From Berberis thunbergii (taxonomy: Eukaryota; Streptophyta; Magnoliopsida; Ranunculales; Berberidaceae): 64,000 nt of DNA. Position numbers and translations under genes: made by a program. Under the pieces are notes generated by a model. The model ran no database searches. It was not told the DNA's origin and saw only the letters and a program-made list of their open reading frames with translations. Position 1 is the stretch's first letter, and each line of letters opens with the position of its first letter. Location of the stretch: positions 62,001-126,000 of the forward strand of contig QNQO01009148.1 in assembly GCA_003290165.1 (NCBI GenBank). The letters run 5' to 3'. Below are positions 1-12,362 of the stretch, piece after piece.

Positions 1-2636
1 GTTTTATCGTCGAACTGGGAGATGGGAATCTCATATATGGTTAGTGAAGGAACAATTTTTTTTAGATTAAAAAACCTTAGATTTTTTTTGGTGCTAATAT
101 TTTTTTTATTTTTTATGATTGAGTTTTGAACAGGGATTGTGGAAAACAGGTCTATTTGGGTAAGAATTGAATTTTGTTCAATTCTCTCATTTTGAGCATT
201 TTAATAAATTTTGGTCTGGTTTAATCAGGTGGCTTCGACACTGCTCATGCTGCTGCTAGGTGAGTAAGGATCATTTTTCGCAAAAAGTTTCCATTTTTAT
301 GATGAATTAAGGTTTTGGGGTTCTTTATTGGTGGATTTTTTGAAAAAAAAAAACTGTTCTTGTTTGATGTAATTTAGTGATAATTTGATAAATTTTTTGA
401 TTTGGGGTTTCTGAATTACAGGGCTTATGATCGAGCTGCAATCAAGTTCAGGGGAGTTGATGCTGATATCAATTTCAATCTCATTGATTATGATGAGGAT
501 TTTAAACAGGTGGGATGATTTTGAGTTTGAATCAATTTTGCATATTTTGATCTTGTTGGGTTTGTTTCTGATTAGTAGTAATCTTTGATCTGTTTTTCAG
601 ATGAGGAATCTGACCAAGGAAGAATTTGTGCACATTCTTCGTCGGCAGAGCACTGGATTCTCGAGGGGGAGCTCGAAATACCGAGGGGTTACTTTGCATA
701 AATGCGGTCGATGGGAAGCACGGATGGGGCAGTTTCTGGGCAAGAAGTAAGGAATCTATGAATTAAAAGTTGGAATTATTGATGCTCTTGTTGTATCTTA
801 GATGTAGAGATTGTGTTAATTGCATGATTTTACAATAATTAATCTTATCGAATCCTTAAGACTTCTGAATTAGGCTTGTTTATCTCATCAAATTTCCAAT
901 TGTAGATATACTTTAAGTGTATAATTCTCTGGCAACATTGTTTGATTCATCAAAGTCTCGATGCCGGATGCAGGTACATATATCTTGGGCTATTTGACAG
1001 TGAAATTGAAGCTGCAAGGTTCTATTGATCATCAATCTTACTATTCGATTCGAGTTCTTTTTTGTTGCCTTAATTAGAGTTATACTAACTAATAATACCT
1101 TTCTCTTTTTATATGTAAATCAGGGCTTACGACAAAGCAGCTATCAAATGCAATGGTAAAGAGGCAGTCACCAATTTCGAACCGAGCACATACGAGGAGG
1201 AACTAGCTGTTGAACCTGATAATGGAGGTATTAGTGATTTATTAGATGATGTTTTATGTTGTTATTTCTAAGCTTTATCGACATGGTGTCAATTTAACTG
1301 ATCAATAATGGGGTTCTTAATTTGGTAGGTACTGATGGTAATCTTGAACTGCAATTGGGGATTTCAATGCCTTGTATTTCAGATGATTCGAAAGTGACCG
1401 AAAATGTGGGTGGTTTTCATGTTCATCCCGGCCTGTACGAGAGGGCTGATCCAAGGCGAGCAAGGGTGATATTCAAATTTGCTTTTCATTTATATTTCTT
1501 CTATTTTTGTTTAGATACATTAATTTCTACATATCTATCTCCCATTGATAATCTGTGGAAGTTGTGTTGTAGTTCCTATCTCTCTTGCTTGTATATAATT
1601 AAATTGACACAGGGTTTTCTGCGTTATTGTCGACGCTAATAACAGTCTATGCTGTCTCTTGTGCTTTCCCAGGCTTCAGCTACAGTTAATAGTGTTCCTT
1701 CACCTGGCCTACCAATGGCATCTGAGCACTCTCCCATGTGGAGTGGTGCACATCCCAGTTTCTTTCCCAATTATGAGGTAATTTTTCAGTCAATTTTAAC
1801 ATCATATTGTGAATTCGTTCTAATAGGAAAAATCTTACATATTTACATCAAATTTCCTCGATGGATCCTGCTACTACATCATCATCTCATGAGGAGTCGT
1901 TCATATCCCAGTTTCTTTCCAATTGTGAAGTAATTTTTATTCAATGTAGTCATCGCATTATTATTTCTTTCCAAAGGGAAGAAAGAAAGACAACAGCTTC
2001 AATGCTTGTCTTGGCTGGCTAATTTACAAAAAATTCAAACCACACTTGCACTAATATCTGTGGACCTGGAGCGTGAAAGAAAAGAGGTTCATATGTTTCT
2101 CTACATTTCCTTTTCTAGGTCAGTCATAAGTAGGAATTGACTTGCAACTTGTCTTCGATATTCATTTAGAGCTCAGCTTTATGTGAAGTTAGACAACTGG
2201 CTAATAAATGATCTCGTCTTTGAAAAATTCTCGGAGTAAAATTTCCTTTCAATTTCACAGTCCTATTTGAATTTTATTGATCTTCTAATACGATATGTTT
2301 CTCAATTGGGTAATGGCGAGTCCATGAGATATTTGCTTGATTACTTTTTCGAAGATTATCTAGTTCATGAATATTGAACTTACAGTTCATTCCTACTTGA
2401 TGTCTTTGCAGGAAAGAGCGATAGAGAAGAGGGTCGAAGTCAGTTCATCAGGACCCTCGAACTGGGCATGGCAAATGATTGGACCCGGTAGCACCGCTTC
2501 CCCAATGCCACTTTTCTCTACTGCAGCATCATCAGGATTCTCATCAACCAACACTGCTACATCAGCTGCCATTCCTCCACTGCACCCACCCAATCATCAC
2601 CCTCACCCCACCCCCTACTACTACTACAGGAGCTGA
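1..2636 (+). CDS. AP2: APETALA2-type (euAP2) transcription factor, 5' truncated by window edge
   Basis: Plant nuclear transcription factor controlling floral identity and flowering time. Visible exons: 1-39, 134-159, 229-259, 422-509, 601-746, 974-1018, 1124-1227, 1329-1465, 1673-1777, 2412-2636; all junctions are GT-AG and phases agree. The window opens inside the first AP2 domain ([13 protein letters not shown], then [20 protein letters not shown]). The linker [18 protein letters not shown] leads to the second AP2 domain ([20 protein letters not shown] to [16 protein letters not shown]). Two AP2 domains joined by this linker define the family. An EAR-like LELQL motif (exon 8) suggests TOPLESS-type corepressor recruitment. 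The last exon holds a miR172 site and ends in YYYYRS then [17 protein letters not shown] is closer to AP2/TOE3 than to TOE1/RAP2.7, but clade assignment from memory is tentative. The N-terminus and start codon lie outside the window. Family certain, symbol less so. Confidence 0.93.
2521..2541 (+). promoter_or_regulatory. miR172 target site in last exon of the AP2-type gene
   Basis: The 21 nt starting CTGCAGCATCATCAGGATTC match the canonical euAP2 miR172 complementary site. It lies in the coding frame and encodes the conserved AASSGF. In this family miR172 represses the transcript by translational inhibition and cleavage. Its place downstream of the second AP2 domain is the normal one. Confidence 0.93.
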
Positions 2637-2899
2637 TTCCACCCACCACTCAACATCTTCCATTTTCCCAAAATGAAGTTGTGTAGGCAACAACAAAGAC
2701 AATGAACCTAGGTGATTATCTTCTATAATCACTCCGTATCTACATTTCGAACTGCTTTTATGTTATAGTACTTGCTAGTATCTGCTACTTAACACGGTGT
2801 AGAGATTGTAAATTTCAGTTTGTGGTGTTTAGACTTGAAGTTCGGTTACTTTCGCACGACTCATGTTGTATATCATCATCATTATCAAAGGCTATTCTC

Positions 2900-3011
2900 A
2901 TATTTTGGTTCTCCAAGCAATGCGGTCATCTGGCATTAATCTTTTTGAATCACAATTAATGCTAAGGGATGTGATGGATTTTTACGATTGATTGTCACGA
3001 ACCTAACAACA
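2900..3011 (+). repeat. Dispersed repeat, copy 1 (inverted partner at 13.5 kb)
   Basis: About 110 bp with the core TTTTGGTTCTCCAAGCAATG matches, in inverse orientation, 13524-13634, at roughly three quarters identity by eye. Both copies run toward a CTAACA(A/C)CAACC end. The second copy is preceded (in repeat orientation) by a GAGTCGGCTAC motif and an (ATC)n-like tract, which recalls plant SINE-type retroposons. The family name is not established. Confidence 0.5.
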
Positions 3012-6000
3012 ACCCTTCTCTTAGCATTATTTGACCCGACCCAATTGCATAAAATCCGACCCAACCCAAACCAGTGGCATCCTTGGGGACCTTATAATCC
3101 TAGGCATGACATGTTTTTTGCTGGTACTATGTAAAAACCTGACAAAACTGAGTTTTGTATGAAAGAGAAAAAGTGGTTGAGGGAAGAAAAGAAGAGAAAG
3201 GATTGGTCAAAACTCTCAACAGCTTGAAAAGCCTGTTAGCAAGAGAGAATGGGAGTACGAATGAGTCATTATTATCTCCTTCTCTTTTATCTTCAAGTCT
3301 AAATCCCAAAACTCTTCTATGGGGCATCTGTTTCTCTGTATAACCTTTGGAAGACAACCAAGCCAGGGTTCTGTATACCTTATTTTCTAGTGATCTCAAT
3401 GACCCATTGTTTTCTAGGGGTCCTGTAAAGAGAGAGAACTGTTATCAGCCAACCAATCTAGTAACCTGGGATCCCTAAAGTGAATCTTGTTCTGTTTGCT
3501 TTATTTATCTTCAATTGGGTGAATTCTGCTTGGAATTGTGGAGCCCGTATTTTGTCCAAACACTATTGATATTATTCTAGCTGGTGTGTGTGATCACCAT
3601 AATCCTTTATATTTTGGTGTTAATTTTGATTTGTTTTGTGATTAATGATATTTTGATATGTATCTCTACTAGAGTATTTTCCGTGACTTTGGCACTCAAA
3701 TTTAGTCTGAGCTTTTAGATGTGTGATGATTAAAGTTGGTTGAAACATAAATGTTAAAAAAATCTCTCGAACTTAATGATCCGTTAAATTCTTATATTTA
3801 AATTTTAACGGTTTTTTTATCTCCAACTTCAAACATCATTCTGATTTATTATATAGATGTGATGTGTGCACCGAAGATTAAATGGACATCACCAAGAGAT
3901 GGTTGTTCTAATGCCTAACCTCTCGGTAGTAGGCTTGCGAGTAAACCATCTGAGCTTAGCAAATGTGTGTATCCAACACCTATGACATACCGATGTCGGC
4001 AAGGAAAATTTCTTACACCTTTTAGAAAGTGTTGAGTTATAGTATTAGATACGAGTGACCCCTAACTTAAACAAGGGTATAAGACTTGAAGATCTGCTTT
4101 TTTTAAGGAAGGTTTTTAGGTCTAACTATGATGATTATGTTAAGTTACTACTCAAGTGATTTGATAAATAAGAACATTTAGAAATGTTTTATCAATCCCT
4201 TCAAAAAAGTTGCAAGTCCACCTTTTTTTTTTTTGGGAAAAAAGAATCATTTTCATTTGTTTAAGTTATGCTTTAAAAGCTTTATCAAGTTGCCATGACT
4301 TGACACTGCATTGAACAAATAGATAGATTTTGGCGTAACTAGAACCAGTCAGAACATTTGGAAATGAGTTTTTCTTAAGAGCCAGGCTAGATCAGCACAT
4401 CAATGAGGCTCAATAACAGAAAAAGAAGAAGAATAGGTTAAGAGCAGATGAAGGATTGGAAGGTATTCAGCCTCTCCGGATTTGACGCGAGAGGTCTGAC
4501 TCTTAAGAATTAGTTCCTATTCTAATAGATTTTTCCATGTTGCTACTCATTTAGAAAATAGTTACCTAAAAAGAGTTAATAGAATATAATTCATTAATTA
4601 GACACAAGCAAAAAAGGTTTCTATTTTCAAAGAAATAATAATAACTAGGGAGCAAGAATAAAGAGCAAATGGGTGGCACCAGCTAAAAAAACCTCGACCT
4701 AAGTAAACTCACTGAAATTACGTCCACATTATTAGAGCTTCACTCTCCGTTCAAACTCATATAGCTCTCGATAGGTATGGTCGAAAATGCCTAAAATGTT
4801 ATTAAAATCGACATAAAATCGAACCAACCAACTAAATTAAGCATATTATATTATTTTTACATATATATATATATATATATATTCTGTTGATTCGATTTTT
4901 AAAATTTCACTTAAAAATTGAAAACCAAACCTACTATATGGGTTTCAAACTTTTCTAAACCCAACCGAACCGAGACGATCATAAATCAAATTAGTAAACC
5001 AAATTGATTTTGTCGATTTATCCGATTTTTTATTCAACCCTGCTGGAAGTGGTCCTAACTAAGTAGATATGATACTGGTTGGTTGATGGCTTGATCCTCT
5101 TTAGACTTTACTTAGCTTTGGGAAATATAAATTACTTTTTAAGATTTTTAAAATTTTTTTTTTCTGTGTGTACAAATTCTAGCTACTAATCTACAAGAAA
5201 AATTCTAGGGGTCGGGCACCACGCGCTCATAATGATATACTTCAAATAAAGTGTTTTTGTTTGTGTAACACATGGATGGATGTTACTGTTGCTGGTCTCA
5301 TGCATTGTCAAATCAATCACAAAACAAAACCCTCCCAATAACTATAGCTATAAAGAGACGTGGTGGTCTCTTTCTTCCCTACGCCTATTTGGGTGTCAGC
5401 TTCCCAACTGTTTCCGTCCCTCCCTCCCTCATCTGCACAGCTTGTATCATAAACCCACCGTTAACTGTCAATCTTTATCAATGTTTCACAATCATCATTA
5501 TAGATTTTATTTATTTATTTATTTATTTTATCCCTTAAACCATTACACCGGCAGGGTTTGAATTTTAGACTTATAATTTCATTTGTCATAAAAATATAAA
5601 GATAAATTGGTACTCAATTAGGCATTATTTTAGATCTCGTAAAAAAATATCTCTAGCATAGATACCATTTTGGAAAAAAAAAAAAAATGAATAATATTAT
5701 AGAGAGCTTGTTCTGAAAGCACTAATTTATGTTTGAAAGGATAATTTGCATGCGTGATTAGATCAGTTTTATTTCTTTTTCAAGTTCTCCAAACCTACGG
5801 AGAGAAGGATAGAGTCATCAAATCACGTACAAACTATCATTTCAGGCACAAATCAATGCTCTGGAATCGAACTCAGTAAAGAGCTTTGCCGTAACAAAGT
5901 TATAATTTTAAAGACCTTTTTCATCTTTATTTTTTTTTCATTTAAAAAAATAACAAATCAATTCGCAATTTCAAAGGACGGATTGATGCTATTGGCAAAA

Positions 6001-6419
6001 AGAGCAGTCTAATCCACATCACACGACATTCATGGGCCTTAGTTTCAAGGTACTGACCCCTACCTATATGGTATGAGATAAGATAGCTAGAAGGTGTACT
6101 TGATCAATCACAAACCCTAACCTAGTTTAGTAGTTTTGCATAGCTAGCTAGCCATCTAGCCCCCACCCAGTCTCTATATTTTACACTTTAGATTCTCAAT
6201 TGTCTTTCGCTTTCCATAGTCCATGCATGCACTAACGCGGCACGCAAGCTTCTTTTTCATCACGTGGACGACTCACTTGATCAGGCCCCCACATTCCCTT
6301 CCTTCGTTGAAAACCACAATACATTACACGTTATACACAACAGTGTCTGTATTTGGACATTTCGGGGTCGCTTCACATTGTTTTTTTAGGTGTATTTAGC
6401 GTTAAAAAAAAAAATGTGA

Positions 6420-6645
6420 ATCCATGTTGTTAAGGGTAGTAAGTAGTTCTCTTCACATGATAATTAAGTAAAAAGACAAGGAAATGATATAGAGCATTTT
6501 GACGTGCATCTATCATACACTCATGAGTTCGCTCGACATACTCTCCTAGTCAGGGCCATATTCCTCACAAACTCTACACATTCTGCTCAACGTACTTGTC
6601 GAGCAATTGAGTTACATCAACTTACTACCCTTAACACATGTACAT
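6420..6645. repeat. Small inverted-repeat element (MITE-like)
   Basis: TTGTTAAGGGTAGTAAGT near 6428 is matched in inverse orientation by ACTTACTACCCTTAACA near 6622. The two arms bracket ~180 bp of non-coding DNA. No target duplication was recognised, so the superfamily is unassigned. Confidence 0.4.
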
Positions 6646-6669
6646 GTCCTCCATCATTCCTTTACCCCA

Positions 6670-6785
6670 AATTCTAGACAGCCTGGGAGAGGTTGCTTGA
6701 TGGAGCCAAAATACAATTTTGCTTTCCCTTTTTAAACACTTTCTTCAAGTAAACTAGGCTGTCCATCCGGACTATCTAGAATTAC
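6670..6785. repeat. Second small inverted-repeat element
   Basis: Left end AATTCTAGACAGCCT and right end (reverse complement) AATTCTAGATAGTCC followed shortly by GGACAGCCTAG form an imperfect foldback of ~115 bp, just downstream of the preceding small element. Superfamily unassigned. Confidence 0.35.
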
Positions 6786-7782
6786 TCTTCCTTTACATGT
6801 GATTTGTCCATTTTACACTTGTGTATTATTTATTCCCTCTACTTTTAGTTTAAAGCAATATTTGAAATATATAAGTTTTATAAGTACTATGCTTATTGAA
6901 GTTTAAAAAAAATAGAAACAAAATCTAGAATGGCATTTTACATATTATGCCAAGATAAACACCATCTCCACACATTATGCATGCATGCTAGAGATCTTTA
7001 GAATCACTACTCACTAGCTAATTAATAATTAGGACAATACTATTAAAGAACCCTAATTTTTCTGTAATTACATGTGGCTGACATCAAATCACACAGCACT
7101 TTCACTAATTATATGCAAGACCAAACTTTTCTTAAACCAATGAAACTCTTCTTTCGAGAGCAATGATTGTTACCAATTTATGTACTAAAAAGCTATCAAT
7201 GTTGTATATGGGTCCCCTCTTCATCACTCACCTCAACCTCCACATTTGTGGCCTAAATTGTGAAACAAATGGAGGAGAGGTTTACATATCATTGTTGTTT
7301 TGTTTTGGATCGATGGTAGGATGTCACTTTTATGTCTCCAAAACCCTAATTGATATATATATATATGGAAAAAAAAAATTTGGACACTTTTAGGCCATTT
7401 TCAATCGACTTTGATGACTCCATGTTATGTCTCTAGAGATAAGGGGATTGGGAATGTTCAGAGTTTCAACCCTCTAACACAAGTAAACTAAAAGAGGAAA
7501 CGCCACAAAATTGTAGGATAAAAATCCTTAAATTTTCAGGGATATAGATTAGAGACACCCTTCAATTGGAAGTGGCTCCTTTGTATGTGGTTGGTGAAGG
7601 TTTAATGAAGGAGGAGGAAGAATGGGAGGTGATCTGTTTGGACCAAAATCTTAAAGGAGTGTTTAGATGTCCTCCTTTAATGGTGTAGGGAGTACTTTTG
7701 GTGTTATTGCTGTCGGGTCATTTCATTGGCAGTCAGCAAATCTCTATTTCCGAAATGATAAGCAAATTGCATTTAATAGCAT

Positions 7783-9225
7783 CTTCAATGGTAAAAAAGG
7801 ACCGTCCTCCATTTTAATCAAAGATAAATTTTGAGATTTTTTTATTTTTTTCACCGCTTCAATCACATTTCATATTATTATTTTTTTATTATTATTTAAA
7901 TATATTTTCAATTTTTTTATATCAATTTAATTTTAATTATATAATAAATAATTTCAATTTAATATAATTATATTATTAAATATATATTATTATTAATTTC
8001 AACTTAAATGTATAATATTATTATTTTCAATTATACTATTATTAATTTGAAATTAATTTAAATTTGATTAATTAAAAATTTTGGGAGTTTTAAAGCTTTC
8101 ACTTTTTTTATATCATTATTTAGATAATTAATTTTTAAATTAGTATTAATAATTACTATTAATATTTTTATCATTATTTAAATTATAATTAATAATTACT
8201 TTTATTTAAATTAGTATTAATTTATTTTTAATTATACTATTATTTTTTATTTGTTTTTAATTTAAAAAATTAAATATTATGAAAATATTTTATTATTATA
8301 TGAGACATAGATTGGTTCACTTCTCCCTAAATTTAGAGCGAAGTTGGATGTGAAGCTATTATAGGAATTATTTACAGGGATGATTGGAGTAAAAGCATCT
8401 CCAATGATAAAAGTTAAATTGGGGGATGAACCATCCCATTTTAACCAAAAGCTAAATTTAGGGATCCCTTGTTTTTTCACCACTCCAACCACATCCCCTA
8501 TTTTAATTATTTCATCATTATTTTAATATATTTTCAACTTTTCTATATTAATTTAATTTCAATTATGGTATTATTAGTTTTAACTTAATATAATTACATT
8601 AATTAGTTTCAATTATATTATTATTAATTCCAACTTAAATATATAATATTATTATTTTCAATTATACTATTATTTAGATACTTTTTAATTATACTATTAT
8701 TAATTTCTACTTAATTTAAATTTGACTAATTAAAAATTTTGGGAGTTAAAAAAATAGTATTATTAATTAAATTTTTTATCATTATTTAAATATATCTTCC
8801 ACGTTTTTAATCATTATTTAGATAATTAATTTTTTAATTATACTATTATTCTGAATTACTATTAATAATTTATCATTATTTAAATTAGAATTAATAATTA
8901 CTTTTGTTTAAATTGGTATTAATTTGTTTTTTATTATACTATAAATAATTATTTAAATTAGTACTAATAATTACTTTTTTTATTATACTATTATTTATAT
9001 ACTTTTGTTTTTATTTATTTATCTATTTTTAATTTAAAAAATTAAATATTAAAATTATTTTATTAATATATGAGATTTAGAGGATTGTTAACTTCCTCCT
9101 AAATTTAGAGGAAAGTTGAGGGAGAAGTTATTATGAAGCATGAGTTAGGGGAGTGATTGAAAGATTTTTTTTTTCAATGAAAGCCTTAAAATAGTTTTTC
9201 GCTATTTTAGAGGGATGATTAGAGA
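7783..9225. repeat. Tandem pair of related AT-rich elements with AGCATCTCCAAT-type ends
   Basis: Two consecutive segments (about 7783-8390 and 8391-9225) share the same order of motifs: AGCATCT(T/C)CAATG at the left, a block around CATTTTAA(T/C)CAAA, TTTTTCACC(G/A)CT(T/C)CAA, long ATTATTATT-rich DNA, then CTAAATTTAGAG(C/G)(G/A)AAGTTG. The outer right end reads GATTAGAGATGCTC, complementary in style to the left end. This looks like a non-autonomous DNA transposon present as a tandem or nested pair. Confidence 0.5.
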
Positions 9226-12200
9226 TGCTCTAACAAATATCTAATAGAAAAAAAAAAAAAAAATCTACTCAGCTTAATTCATGTGCCTGATTAGTGCCTG
9301 GAGAGGGTGTCGACACGACGTCACTTGACAGATGCATATTTTCACCGTTTAGCACTTAAGATGCCTATCATGAACTAACCGAGCAACAAGTGTAATGCTT
9401 AAGATGACCAACCTCACTAACCCAAGAAACTTTGTTGAACGAATCAACTAATCCAAGCATTTGGGCAATCCGAGTATACGTCTAATAATTGAGTTGGTCA
9501 CGGACAAACCTTTTCTATATTATTTCATTCGTTGCGAGTAACATTCATTTAGAAGTTATAAAACTTCATTTTGAATACCATGGTTAATCATACATGGTTA
9601 ATCATACTATACTTTTCTCAATCCATACAATTGAGTCTAACTTATGAGAATCAAATTGACTTGACTCAATAATTTTTCTAGATACCCAAGCATTTGAACT
9701 TTACCCCCTAGTGGCCTGCAAAACATAATCATCACATAGTTTCTTGACAAAGTTGGTAGCAAGGGAAAGAGAAAAAAAATATATATATAATAATTAGTTG
9801 TTCAATCAAGAGTTGATTAATCTAAAATCAAATTGATTTGTCTCAATAAAGTAAACAAAAGGAATAAGGGGACGACCATCACGATAAAATAACTATAAAA
9901 TAATTAATTTATCAATGTCGTTTTCATGCGAGGTCTGTGGGACACTTATTTTTAATGAAAATTTTGTTTCGGGTTTTTCTCTTTTATCATTGTGACCTAC
10001 AACGTCGTCCATGTGTGTATGTCATTGTTGGGTTTATGGATTAAAACAAACGCAACCTAGAATGCCCACCCTTCCTTGTATGTCTTGGTTTGAGTTTAGA
10101 GATTTAGAATCGATATCTAAGAAGAGATCGATAAAAATTATGAGTTTTCTGGCATTTGATTTTTTTGGGGGACAAGAAAAACTTTTCTTTCGTTGAAATG
10201 TTTTCTTGCTTCAAGCGGAAAATATTTGTTTAGCCTTTTCGTTGAAAAGACTCCAACTTGTATAGTTTTTCTCAGTTCAGTCTTTTCATTCATTGACGAT
10301 TCTCTCCTCGACTCTAAACCCTCAAGAGACTCGACATCTAAACATTCAAAGCCTCATGAACATATTCCTCTCTTCTTCTAAACAATTCCTCAACAAACTA
10401 TAAATGTTCTTTCCAATTAAATTTTTCTCCAAGGAAAATTTTTTTTCTTTGAAATTTTTTCCAAAAATCAAACACTAAGGGTTAACTTCAATCTCAAAAT
10501 TTTCTTTCTTTATGAACTCGTTATTTAGAATTTTAATCTAGAAAACCATGTAGAGCTCAGCCTTGAGGTTTTATTTATGGGGACCCCTTCTTATTCCCCT
10601 TGGAATAAATAAATACAAAGGCACTCCCAATTACAACAAGAGTATTCAGTCTCACACTCTCACTAGGTGAGTTTGTTTGGGTTCCTTTCCGTGTCACCAA
10701 GGTTTAAAAGCTCCTCATCTATCTATCGCCACATTCCTCCTTTTTTACTCTTTCCTTCCTCAAGGTACACTCTCTTCTTTTAACAACACTTCCATGAAAG
10801 TAACCACTCTCTATCTCTCCATGTCCCCCTTTGTTTTCTTACTCCATCTAATCGAAGTTAAAGAAATGAGCTTGGTAGGTTTTGGCACACATTGTGGAAC
10901 CCAATGTAAGTTGGATCTTATTGAGGGTTTACCTTTCAATGGGGCCTTCCTTTGTAAAGTGAATGGATGGGTCAAGGGTTTTGGGTTGGTGGAGAGTTTA
11001 CTTTAGTCGATTGAGACACCTAACCTTTGGTCTTGGACTTTGGTGGCCAGTGTTTCCCCACATTTGTTTTGTGCAATTGTCTCTTCTTAGTGGAAGGGCC
11101 TAGTAATAATGGTGTCTTATAGTGAGGGGGGGGGGGCAACACCACCTAAGGAGACACCAATGGAGAGAGTTGGATACAAGATATTAATTCTGGCTAATTG
11201 TTGTAACAAACAGTAGGAAAAAAAAGGGAAGTTTTGAAAGTTTAGATGAAGGTTTTGTGAGATCTTCACCCAGATCTGTATGTGTTTGGAGCACCAAATA
11301 ATCTAATGAATCTGGGAAGAGTTTTGTATGGTGCAGAATTCTGGACTGAGGGTTTAGAGTTTTGTATGGGCCTAGTAATAATTATAATGACAACAGTAGC
11401 AGTGAAAATGGAAATAAATATACAGTGTAAAGCATTCAAAAGTCACAACAGTAAAGTTTCAAGCATATAATTATGAAAATGTAAGACACGAAAGCAAGGG
11501 AAAGCTGTTACATGAATAAATGGATGAAATAAGATGTTATTAACTGAATAATGAACAGAGAAAACATGTCTCTAATAAGGTAACAAAACACAACATTTCT
11601 CTAGATTTCTTTGTTTCTTCGCCCCAACTTTACTATCAGGAACAAAAATCTCCACTAGATATTTCTCCAGAAGAAGTGGGGACTTAAACCTTTTATTTCC
11701 AATAATACTTTACCTTATATATATATATATAAACTACAGTTTTTTTTTTTTTTCATGTGAACTGAATTTTCATGGAGAGTTGGGTGGGTTGAGACTGGTT
11801 TGTGAGGTCAGATCAAGGTATAAACCTAAAAAAGTAATCAACTCAAGCAAACACTATAATTGGTATTGAGCATCATCACAGTTCTTGTTTTCATGAATGT
11901 TCATATCATATAGTAGTTCAGTTAACTAGTATTATCCCATTGAATATTTTCAATATAACTGAAAATTATAGGATTTTCTATGGTGGTTTTGTGAGAGTAT
12001 TTGTTTCAACTAGATATTCTCCCCAGCATAAAACCCTAAATGGGTTATCCTCCCCTTAACCATAGTCCACCACCATCGACTGTCAGTCTAAATGAAAGGA
12101 TACAATTATTTGAAGTCTGACACGATTGTAAACACATGGATTTTCTTGGATATCATTCTGAAAGTTTTTTCCACAAGTACAAACGTGTTGTTGTTTTGAA

Positions 12201-12362
12201 TAGACACTGAACCTAACAAATATACTGCCTTTTCAATTTTTAGGACTAAAAAATTCAATAGGATAAATCAAATTTTTATCAAACAGAATTGATACAAATT
12301 GTCAGGTAAAGCAAAATTGATACAAACAGCTTTGAGGTTTGGCGTCTACCGATTCCGGATGT

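Larger units (their letters stand above)
2640..12300. other. Gene-free AT-rich interval between the convergent AP2 and RGP1 genes
   Basis: This 9.7 kb stretch separates the 3' ends of the two genes. Open frames here are short and show no family resemblance, and I see no continuous splice-linked frame. It contains an (AT)n run near 4860-4882, small inverted-repeat elements near 6.4-6.8 kb, a tandem pair of AT-rich elements at 7.78-9.23 kb and a dispersed repeat at 2.9 kb. The rest shows nothing I can name. Confidence 0.6.
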
